In this document: positions 5,736 to 11,314 of the stretch, in pieces
Numbering within the stretch: the stretch's first letter is position 1
Layout of the letters: each line of letters begins with the position of its first letter
NCBI GenBank assembly: GCA_013698195.1
Contig: JACCVK010000237.1
Span: 1 to 12,921, forward strand
Direction of reading: 5' to 3'
DNA: 12,921 nt
Source: Actinomycetota bacterium
Lineage (GTDB): Bacteria; Actinomycetota; Thermoleophilia; Gaiellales; Gaiellaceae
Position numbers and translations under genes: made by a program
Notes under the pieces: generated by a model
Told to the model about the DNA's origin: nothing
What the model saw: only the letters and a program-made list of their open reading frames with translations
Database searches by the model: none

Positions 5736-6800
5736 TCAGGAACCGGGCAGCGTGAAGCAAACGCGGGCGCCGCCGCCTTCGCGATCCTCTGCCCAGATCC
5801 GTCCGCCCTGCGCCTCGACGAGGCCGCGGGCGATTGCAAGCCCGAGACCGGCGCCGCGCGAGGAACGCGAGCGGTCTCCCCGCCAGAAGTGCTCGAACAT
5901 GCGCGCCTGCGCTTCGGCATCCAGCCCTTCGCCGGAGTCCTCGACCGCGACCCGCACCTCGCCCGCAACCGGCTCAGCCCGGACCGCGACCGCTCCATCG
6001 CTCGGCGTGTGCCGGAGGGCGTTCGTCAGGAGATTCATGAGCACACGCTCGACCTTGCCCGGCGCGACGCGCGCGGTGAGGTCGAGATCGACGTCGGCCG
6101 CGAGCGTCACCTGGCGGAGGCGAGCCTCTGCCTCGACGCCACGCAGGCTCGTGGACACGACCGGCGCAACCGGGAGCCGGTGGAGCTCGAGCGTCAGCGC
6201 GCCTGCATCGATGCGCGCGAGCTCGAACAGGTCGTCGACGAGATGCGAGAGCGCCTGCACCTGCTCGCGTAGCGCGGGCAGATACTCGTCCGCTGTGCCG
6301 AGACCGTCCTCGAGCGCCTCGATCATCGCCTGCATGTTCGCGAGCGGCGTTCGCAGGTCGTGGCTCGCCCATGCCACGAGCTCGCGTCTCGAGTCGAAGA
6401 GCCGCCGGAGGTTTCCACTCATCTCGTTGAAGGAGGCGGCAAGCTCGGCGATCTCGGCAGGCCCATCCTCGGGAGCCCGAGCTTCGAGATCGCCGGCTGC
6501 GAGCTCGGTCGACGCTTCGCGTACGCGATCGATCGCGTCGGCGATCGAGCGCGCGACGACGAGTGCGGCGACGATCGCCGTGAGCGCGGAAGCGCCGGTC
6601 ACCGCGAGGATCTTCACGTCGTCGCCCATGTGAAACATGACCCAGCCCGAGAGCAGAACGGCGCCGAGCGGGAGCAGCACGGCCAGCACCGCGAGGCCGG
6701 CGAGCTGCAGGCGAACCGTGGGCAGCCGGCGGAGCACGTACGCGAACGCGAGTCCGATCGCGAGCGTCGCGAGCGCGACGACGGCGCCGGTGGCGATCAC
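5736..6800 (-). CDS. Two-component sensor histidine kinase (HAMP, HisKA, HATPase_c)
   Basis: This is a membrane histidine kinase of 354 aa. It starts at GTG 6800, which overlaps the response-regulator stop (GTGA), so the two are translationally coupled. Three hydrophobic segments (about residues 4-23, 32-53, 63-83) are joined by very short loops, so there is no sizeable extracytoplasmic sensor domain. A HAMP-like linker follows (about 84-136), then the HisKA H-box SHDLRTPL with the phospho-acceptor H147. The ATPase domain has the N-box NLLTNALRHTP (256-266), G1 VEDSGEGLD, F-box MFEHFWRGDR and G2 GAGLGLAIARGLVEAQGG (316-333). All kinase motifs are intact. Its partner is the adjacent regulator. 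The signal may be sensed in the membrane or come from a partner protein, such as the divergently encoded secreted protein; that is speculation. Confidence 0.95.
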   Translation of the reverse strand: MIATGAVVALATLAIGLAFAYVLRRLPTVRLQLAGLAVLAVLLPLGAVLLSGWVMFHMGDDVKILAVTGASALTAIVAALVVARSIADAIDRVREASTELAAGDLEARAPEDGPAEIAELAASFNEMSGNLRRLFDSRRELVAWASHDLRTPLANMQAMIEALEDGLGTADEYLPALREQVQALSHLVDDLFELARIDAGALTLELHRLPVAPVVSTSLRGVEAEARLRQVTLAADVDLDLTARVAPGKVERVLMNLLTNALRHTPSDGAVAVRAEPVAGEVRVAVEDSGEGLDAEAQARMFEHFWRGDRSRSSRGAGLGLAIARGLVEAQGGRIWAEDREGGGARVCFTLPGS

Positions 6801-7474
6801 GGTGTCAACCTGTAGCCGACGCCCCAGAGGGTCTCGAGATGGGTCGGGTTCGATGGCTCGTCCTCGATCTTCTCGCGAATCCGCCGGATGTGAACCGTCA
6901 CCGTTCCCGTGTCGAGCGCCGCTCGGTACCCCCATACGCTCGCCATGAGCTGATCGCGGGAGAAGACGCGTCTCGGGTGACTCGCGAGGAACCAGAGCAG
7001 GTCGAACTCCTTCGCCGTGAGCCGGATCTCGACGCCACGTTTCGATGCGTCCCGCGTGGCGCGGTCGAGGACGACATCGCCGAACACGATCCGCTCGTCC
7101 GTGGCCGGAGCACGCCCTGACCGGCGCAACACGCTGCGCACGCGCGCGGCGAGCTCGCGCGGCGAGAACGGCTTCGTCACGTAGTCGTCCGCGCCGAGCT
7201 CGAGACCGACGATCCGATCCGCTTCCTCGCCGCGAGCGGTGAGCATGATCACCGGCAGCTCGGAGCTCGACCGGATCCAGCGGCAGAGCTCGAGCCCGTC
7301 CGTGCCCGGCAGCATCACGTCGAGCACGACGAGGTCCGGCTTGGAGCACTCGATCGCGAAGCGGGCTGCGTCGCCGTCCGCGGCCTCGAGCGCGCGATGG
7401 CCCTCGAGCGCGAGATAGCGGACGACGACGTCGCGCACGATCGGCTCGTCGTCGACGACGAGGACGGTTGCCAT
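6797..7474 (-). CDS. OmpR/PhoB-family DNA-binding response regulator
   Basis: The product starts MATVLVVDDEP and has 225 aa, typical of the family. The receiver domain contains the acidic pair D8-D9, the phospho-acceptor D52 (LVVLDVMLPGTDG), T79 (IMLTARGEE) and K101 (DDYVTKPFSPREL). The C-terminal winged helix contains IRLTAKEFDLLWFL, RRVFSRDQLMASVWG, TVTVHIRRIREKIE and the end LETLWGVGYRLTP. I chose ATG 7474; an in-frame ATG at 7483 would add MRS, and neither has a clear SD. The kinase gene overlaps its 3' end by 4 nt. The upstream region shared with the divergent secreted-protein gene holds an 11-bp-spaced TTCAG repeat, which is a candidate site for this regulator. Confidence 0.95.
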   Translation of the reverse strand: MATVLVVDDEPIVRDVVVRYLALEGHRALEAADGDAARFAIECSKPDLVVLDVMLPGTDGLELCRWIRSSSELPVIMLTARGEEADRIVGLELGADDYVTKPFSPRELAARVRSVLRRSGRAPATDERIVFGDVVLDRATRDASKRGVEIRLTAKEFDLLWFLASHPRRVFSRDQLMASVWGYRAALDTGTVTVHIRRIREKIEDEPSNPTHLETLWGVGYRLTP

Positions 7475-7507
7475 GGAGCGCATTGTGCTCGGTCGCGCAT
7501 TACGCCG

Positions 7508-7535
7508 GGCTGAATTCAGCCACCGTTCAGACGGT
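7508..7535. promoter_or_regulatory. Candidate response-regulator operator: 14-bp palindrome and TTCAG direct repeat with 11-bp period
   Basis: GGCTGAATTCAGCC (7508-7521) is a perfect palindrome. Its TTCAG (7515-7519) recurs at 7526-7530, exactly 11 bp on. The second copy lies inside ACCGT-TCAG-ACGGT (7522-7535). Tandem half-sites with an 11-bp period are the known binding geometry of OmpR/PhoB regulators. The site sits between the divergent regulator and secreted-protein genes. Confidence 0.5.
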
Positions 7536-7562
7536 CGTGAGCCGCCCGTAAGGACTTCGACC

Positions 7563-7568
7563 TAGCGT
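7563..7568 (+). promoter_or_regulatory. Possible -10 box (TAGCGT) for the secreted-protein gene
   Basis: TAGCGT fits TAnnnT. It would give a leader of about 20 nt carrying the strong SD GGAAGGAG (7582-7589), 6 nt before ATG 7596. No -35 match is present, which fits a promoter that needs an activator bound at the upstream TTCAG repeats. Confidence 0.35.
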
Positions 7569-7595
7569 CAGAGGCACCAACGGAAGGAGAGAACG

Positions 7596-8009
7596 ATGAA
7601 GAAGCTCGCTGCACTGCTCGCGGTGCTCGCGGCTGTCTCGGTCGCGTGGGTACTGCCGGCGGCCGCTGCAGACGGGCCGGTGAGGACCTTTTCGCAGGAC
7701 GTTACGCTCGGCTTCTACCGCGGCCAGGTGGTGTCGTACTTCGACTTCGGCCGGGTGAAGCTCCAGGCCGGGAACAAGGTCGCACCGCTCTGGGCGTTCA
7801 CGAACGGCCATCAAGGCCAGCGGAACGTGATCGACACGGTGCCTGGTCGGAGGGACTACACGCCGCTCTGGGCCGTGAACATGGTCACGTGGACGGCGAA
7901 CGAGACGCCACGCGTTCTGCGTTCAGCAGCCGCGGTTCGAGCCGCGCGCCGAGCGGGCGATGTGACGATCAGGGCGATGCCGATTGTCGTCAACTGTCCG
8001 GTCCTGTAG
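7596..8009 (+). CDS. Small secreted protein, possibly DUF7482-like
   Basis: This 137-aa protein has a clear Sec signal peptide (MKKLAALLAVLAAVSVAWVL, cleavage probably after AAA near residue 24-25). The mature domain of about 110 aa contains FYRGQVVSYFDFGRVKL, KVAPLWAFTNGHQGQRNVID, VPGRRDYTPLWAVN and a C-terminal VNCPVL with the only cysteine. I associate the pattern of aromatic and Gly-rich motifs (YFDFG ... APLWAF ... GQRNVID ... YTPLW) with the domain called DUF7482; this comes from memory and is unverified. The biochemical function is unknown. The strong SD GGAAGGAG is 6 nt before the ATG. It is divergent from the two-component genes with a shared 112-nt regulatory region, suggesting that it is a target or an accessory partner of that system. 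Confidence 0.85.
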   Translation: MKKLAALLAVLAAVSVAWVLPAAAADGPVRTFSQDVTLGFYRGQVVSYFDFGRVKLQAGNKVAPLWAFTNGHQGQRNVIDTVPGRRDYTPLWAVNMVTWTANETPRVLRSAAAVRAARRAGDVTIRAMPIVVNCPVL

Positions 8010-8038
8010 AGGCTGGGCTAGTGGCGGTCGTATGACGA

Positions 8039-8111
8039 GGTCTGACCCCGTCACGTCCGGGCGCCGTGCTGTAGAGCCGAGCGCAAGCCTGGTCTGACCC
8101 GGACACGCCGG
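8039..8111 (+). repeat. Two imperfect copies of a GGTCTGACCC element
   Basis: GGTCTGACCC occurs at 8039-8048 and 8091-8100. Each copy is followed by a similar CACG-containing, GC-rich stretch (CCGTCACGTCCGG and GGACACGCCGG). CTGTAGAG also occurs twice (8004-8011, overlapping the stop of the secreted-protein gene, and 8069-8076). The elements fill the gap between that gene and convergent mutY. There is no T-tract, so this is not a classic terminator. Confidence 0.6.
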
Positions 8112-8115
8112 AGAC

Positions 8116-8832
8116 CTACGCGGGCAGCGTCACTGTTCCCGCCTCGACGACCACGAGGCCGTCGCGCTCGAGCGAGCGGACGGCCTCGTGGTCGAGAGCG
8201 CCAAGCTCCCTCGTCGACTCGGTGACGAGCCGGAGAACCGCCACTCGCCGCTGGCGGAACGAGCCCTCGAAGGGACTCTGCTTGCGGGCGGGCTGGTCAC
8301 GAGCTCCGCGCGAGGGGCAGGAATCGGCGAGCGGGCAGGTTCTGCAACGGGGGATGCGAGCAAGGCAGATCGTGGCGCCGAGATCCATGAGGGCATGCGC
8401 CGAAGCGGGCGTGAACGCCGCCCCGGTCCGCCTGACGACGCGCGACACGTTCACATCCACCGGCAGCACGTGCTCGCCGAGCGCGAAGCGGCGGATCGCA
8501 GCAGCCGTATAGGTGCCGACTCCCGGGAGCTCGGTCAGGTCGTCGGGCCACCCATCGCGAGCGATCTTCGTCGCCGCGCGATGCAGGTTCAGCGCCCGCC
8601 GGTTGTAACCGAGCCCCAGCCACTCGCGGATTGCGTCGCCGGCCGGCGTCGAGGCAAGGGCCGCCACGGTCGGCCAGCGCTCGAGCCACGCGTGGTAACG
8701 CGGAATGACGCGCTCGACCTGCGTCTGCTGGAGCATGACCTCGGAGACGAGGATCGAGTACGGATCACGCGTGTGGCGCCAGGGGAGGTCGCGCCCATTC
8801 GCGTCGTACCACTCGAGGAGCTCCTCCTCCAC
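8116..8832 (-). CDS. mutY: A/G-specific adenine glycosylase, MutY-like (short form)
   Basis: MutY removes adenine mispaired with 8-oxoguanine in DNA. The 238-aa product carries the HhH-GPD fold: catalytic Glu in VSEVMLQQTQVERV (E31), helix-hairpin-helix LPGVGTYTAAAI (102-113) and catalytic Asp in VDVNVSRVVRR (D126). A complete 4Fe-4S motif C-x6-C-x2-C-x5-C is present at C156, C163, C166 and C172. The MQQTQV-type motif and ALMDLGATIC argue for MutY rather than endonuclease III. It ends about 65 residues after the cluster, so the NUDIX-like C-terminal domain of E. coli MutY (about 350 aa) is absent; some actinobacterial homologues are also short. The start GTG 8832 is preceded by TACGAT and 6 nt, a leaderless arrangement. 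The open frame extends further upstream, but only through the divergent gene. Confidence 0.88.
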   Translation of the reverse strand: MEEELLEWYDANGRDLPWRHTRDPYSILVSEVMLQQTQVERVIPRYHAWLERWPTVAALASTPAGDAIREWLGLGYNRRALNLHRAATKIARDGWPDDLTELPGVGTYTAAAIRRFALGEHVLPVDVNVSRVVRRTGAAFTPASAHALMDLGATICLARIPRCRTCPLADSCPSRGARDQPARKQSPFEGSFRQRRVAVLRLVTESTRELGALDHEAVRSLERDGLVVVEAGTVTLPA

Positions 8833-8838
8833 AGCTCG

Positions 8839-8844
8839 ATCGTA
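8839..8844 (-). promoter_or_regulatory. Candidate -10 box (TACGAT) for leaderless mutY mRNA
   Basis: On the minus strand TACGAT is followed by CGAGCT and then the GTG start at 8832. The identical hexamer with the same 6-nt spacing precedes cysS. Confidence 0.45.
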
Positions 8845-8878
8845 TGCTCCGGCCAACCACGCGAGAGGGGAGAGAGCC

Positions 8879-9625
8879 GTGATCTTGACCGACTTCCAGC
8901 GCGAGCTCTGCACGACGAGCCGCTGGGACTTCACGAACCTGCGTGCGCTCTTCGTCAACTGCACGCTCAAGCCCTCACCGGAGCTCTCGCATACCGAGGG
9001 GTTGATGCGCATCGCGATGGCGATCATGGAGTCGAACGGGGTCGAGGTCGACCAGATCCGTGCCGTCGACCACGAGCTCGCGCCCGGTGTCTGGCCGGAC
9101 ATGCGCGAGCACGGTGCGGAGCGTGACGACTGGCCGGAGCTCTACGAACGCGTGCGAGCCGCCGACATCCTCGTCCTCGCGTCGCCGATCTGGCTCGGGG
9201 AGAAGTCGTCCGTGTGCACGCGCGTGGTCGAGCGCCTCTATGCGTGCTCGAGCATCCTGAACGAGAACGGGCAGTACGCGTACTACGGGAAGGTCGGCGG
9301 CTGCCTCATCACCGGGAACGAGGACGGGATCAAGCACTGCTCGATGAACATCCTCTATTCGCTCCAGCACCTCGGGTACACGATCCCGCCACAGGCCGAC
9401 GCGGGCTGGATCGGCGAGGCGGGGCCTGGGCCGTCCTACCTCGACGAGGACTCGGGCGGTCCCGACAACGACTTCACGAACCGGAACACGACCTTCATGA
9501 CGTGGAACCTCCTCCACCTCGCGCTGATGCTGAAGGACGCAGGCGGTGTTCCGGCTCACGGCAACCAGCGGTCGCTCTGGGATGCGGGGTGCCGCTTCGA
9601 CTTCGCGAATCCCGACTACCGTTAA
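8879..9625 (+). CDS. Flavodoxin-fold / NADPH-dependent FMN reductase-like protein
   Basis: This is a 248-aa flavodoxin-like protein. The first beta strand and FMN phosphate loop are LRALFVNCTLKPSPELSHTEGL (residues 21-42, in parts). A second conserved block, ADILVLASPIWLGEKSSVCTRVVERL (96-120, in parts), contains the SPIW loop typical of NAD(P)H:quinone or FMN reductases. A third block is YYGKVGGCLITGNEDGIKHC (136-154), as in WrbA-type proteins. The C-terminus (GPGPSYLDEDSGGPDNDFTN) is also seen in such reductases. It should bind FMN and reduce quinones or similar acceptors in the cytoplasm; the substrate is unknown. The GTG start has a purine-rich SD region (GAGAGGGGAGAGAG) just upstream. 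It is followed 4 nt later by the GST gene, and both head a run that continues into gltX. It is divergent from mutY with 46 nt between starts. Confidence 0.85.
   Translation: MILTDFQRELCTTSRWDFTNLRALFVNCTLKPSPELSHTEGLMRIAMAIMESNGVEVDQIRAVDHELAPGVWPDMREHGAERDDWPELYERVRAADILVLASPIWLGEKSSVCTRVVERLYACSSILNENGQYAYYGKVGGCLITGNEDGIKHCSMNILYSLQHLGYTIPPQADAGWIGEAGPGPSYLDEDSGGPDNDFTNRNTTFMTWNLLHLALMLKDAGGVPAHGNQRSLWDAGCRFDFANPDYR
9617..9622 (+). promoter_or_regulatory. Candidate -10 box (TACCGT) before the GST gene
   Basis: TACCGT ends 7 nt before ATG 9630 and lies in the last codons of the flavoprotein gene. It fits the TAnnnT-N6-8-start pattern. No SD is seen. Confidence 0.35.
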
Positions 9626-9629
9626 CGCG

Positions 9630-10229
9630 ATGCTGCTCTACAACTCTGCGGTCTCGGGCAATTGCTACAAGGTTCGGCTGCTGCTCGCGCAGCTCGGGCT
9701 TCCGTACGAGACCGTCGACGTGTCGGTCGTCGATCGCTCCAACCGCCAGCAGCTCCTCGGCGACCTGAACCCCGCTCTCCGCGTGCCCACGCTCGTCCTC
9801 GACGACGGGCGTCCCCTCGGCGAGTCGAACGCGATTCTCTGGTACTTCGGCGAGGGGACGGACTTCGTGCCGGGTGACCGCTACGAACGGGCGCGGACGC
9901 TCCAGTGGATGTTCTTCGAGCAGTACAGCCACGAGCCGTACCTCGCGGTCGTGCGCTTCTGGCTCGCGTACTCGGGGACGCCCGAGAAGTTTGCCGACAA
10001 GATTCCCGCGCGGATGAAGGGCGGTTATGCGGCGCTCGACGCGATGGAGCAGCACCTCGCGGAGCGCAGCTTCTTCGTCGGCGAGCGCTACACGATCGCC
10101 GACATCGCGCTGTACGCGTACACCCATGTCGCGCACGAAGGTGAGTTCGATCTCGACCCCTATGCAGCGATTCGAGCGTGGCTCGAGCGCGTCGCAGCGC
10201 AGTCCGGCCACGTCGCGATCGACGCCTGA
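9630..10229 (+). CDS. Glutathione S-transferase family protein
   Basis: The 199-aa product has a full GST layout. An N-terminal thioredoxin-like domain (1 to about 78) contains LLYNSAVSGNCYKVRLLL, with a Ser in the catalytic position of Ser-type classes. It continues with NPALRVPTLVLDDG, holding the cis-Pro before the third strand, and the glutathione-contacting ESNAILWYF. The alpha-helical C-terminal domain ends with FVGERYTIADIALYAYTHVA, including the conserved ADI N-capping motif. It probably conjugates or reduces substrates with a thiol cofactor. Most actinobacteria use mycothiol rather than glutathione, so the cofactor is open. ATG 9630 is 4 nt after the flavoprotein stop, and gltX starts 3 nt after its own stop. 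Confidence 0.92.
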   Translation: MLLYNSAVSGNCYKVRLLLAQLGLPYETVDVSVVDRSNRQQLLGDLNPALRVPTLVLDDGRPLGESNAILWYFGEGTDFVPGDRYERARTLQWMFFEQYSHEPYLAVVRFWLAYSGTPEKFADKIPARMKGGYAALDAMEQHLAERSFFVGERYTIADIALYAYTHVAHEGEFDLDPYAAIRAWLERVAAQSGHVAIDA

Positions 10230-10232
10230 GCG

Positions 10233-11294
10233 ATGGCGCGAGTCCGCTTCGCCCCGAGCCCGACGGGGTCGCTCCACCTCGGGAACGCGCTGACCGCGGT
10301 CGCGAACAGGCAGTTCGCCGAGAAGCACGGCGGAGACTTCGTGCTCCGCATCGACGACACCGATCCGACCCGCACGGTTGACGAAGGCGACGCAGCGATC
10401 CTGGACGATCTCGCCTGGCTCGGGATCTCCTTCGACGAGGGCCCGGTGCGCCAGAGCGAGCGCGGGGAGCTCTATGCCGAGGCCGCGAAGCGTGCGCTCG
10501 CCGCGGGTGAGGCCGAACGCGACGACGACGGCGCAGCCCGGCTTGCGCGCGACGGGACGACACTCGTACGCGCGGACGGCACTGCGACGTACCAGCTCGC
10601 ATCCGTCGTCGACGACCTCGAGCTCGAGATCACCCACATCATCCGCGGCTCGGACCATCGGCCGAACCTCGAGCGCCAGCAGCGAATCGCACGCGCGGTC
10701 GGGGGCATCCTACCCGAGGTCATCCATCATGGCCTCGTCCTCGGGCCGGACGGGAAGAAGCTCTCGAAGCGACACGGGCACTCCTCGATCTTGGATCTTC
10801 GTGGCGACGGCTTCCCGGCCGGTGCTGTCCGCGCCTACCTGGAAGAGCTCGAGCTGCCCGAGCACGACGTCCATCTCGACCTGGCGCGGCTCCGCCGGCT
10901 GGCGGTGGACGCGATCGCGGCCATGACGGACGAAGAGCTCACCGAGGCGGTCGACGCCCCGCTCGAGCTCGCTCCCGTCCTGCGGGGCGCGCGGTCGCTC
11001 GTCGAGGCGGGCGAGTACGCGCGACTTGTCTCCAAGCCCGCGCCGGCCGAGCTGCCTGCCGAGGCCGCGCTGACGCTCACCCGCTTCCTAGAGCTGCGCT
11101 CGGGAGCTCCCGAGCGACTCGATCACGCCGAGGCGCGAGCCCTCCTCCGCGAGCTGAAGGCCGTCGGGGGCGACCTGCGTGCGCTGCGGCTCGCGCTCAC
11201 GGGAGCGGCAACGGGGCCGGAGCTCGCCGCGGTGCTCTCCGCTTTGACGCGGGCCGATGCCCTGGCCCGCGCGGAGCGAGTCGGTCGTCGTTGA
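10233..11294 (+). CDS. gltX: Glutamate--tRNA ligase, compact form
   Basis: This class I synthetase charges tRNA-Glu. The HIGH-type motif is in FAPSPTGSLHLGNAL (6-20), VLRIDDTDPTRT (37-48) follows, then YQLASVVDDLELEITHIIRG (120-139) and the KMSKS-type GKKLSKRHG (174-182). The C-terminus has the anticodon-domain signature LRLALTGAATGPELAAVL (318-335). It has 353 aa against about 470-490 for ordinary GluRS. The segment between the two catalytic motifs is about 60 residues shorter, lacks the usual Zn/acceptor-stem insert and holds ERDDDGAARLARDG instead. The C-terminal part is also reduced. The protein contains no cysteine. The retained anticodon-like domain argues against GluQRS, but a special role cannot be excluded. 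It is tightly spaced after the GST gene and overlaps a possible TTG start of cysS. The neighbours cysS and rlmB fit conserved gene order. Confidence 0.9.
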   Translation: MARVRFAPSPTGSLHLGNALTAVANRQFAEKHGGDFVLRIDDTDPTRTVDEGDAAILDDLAWLGISFDEGPVRQSERGELYAEAAKRALAAGEAERDDDGAARLARDGTTLVRADGTATYQLASVVDDLELEITHIIRGSDHRPNLERQQRIARAVGGILPEVIHHGLVLGPDGKKLSKRHGHSSILDLRGDGFPAGAVRAYLEELELPEHDVHLDLARLRRLAVDAIAAMTDEELTEAVDAPLELAPVLRGARSLVEAGEYARLVSKPAPAELPAEAALTLTRFLELRSGAPERLDHAEARALLRELKAVGGDLRALRLALTGAATGPELAAVLSALTRADALARAERVGRR

Positions 11295-11302
11295 GCCACC
11301 GA

Positions 11303-11308
11303 TACGAT
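11303..11308 (+). promoter_or_regulatory. Candidate -10 box (TACGAT) for leaderless cysS mRNA
   Basis: TACGAT plus 6 nt precedes ATG 11315, the same hexamer and spacing as at mutY. It also favours ATG 11315 over TTG 11291 as the start. Confidence 0.4.
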
Positions 11309-11314
11309 CGCCGG

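Noticed and set aside
8833..9102. N-terminal extension of MutY to 9102
   Set aside because: It would run antisense through the flavoprotein gene, and MutY homology begins just after GTG 8832.
9495..10658. Long minus-strand open frame opposite GST and gltX
   Set aside because: This is a shadow in high-GC DNA. The plus-strand frames carry full GST and GluRS motifs.
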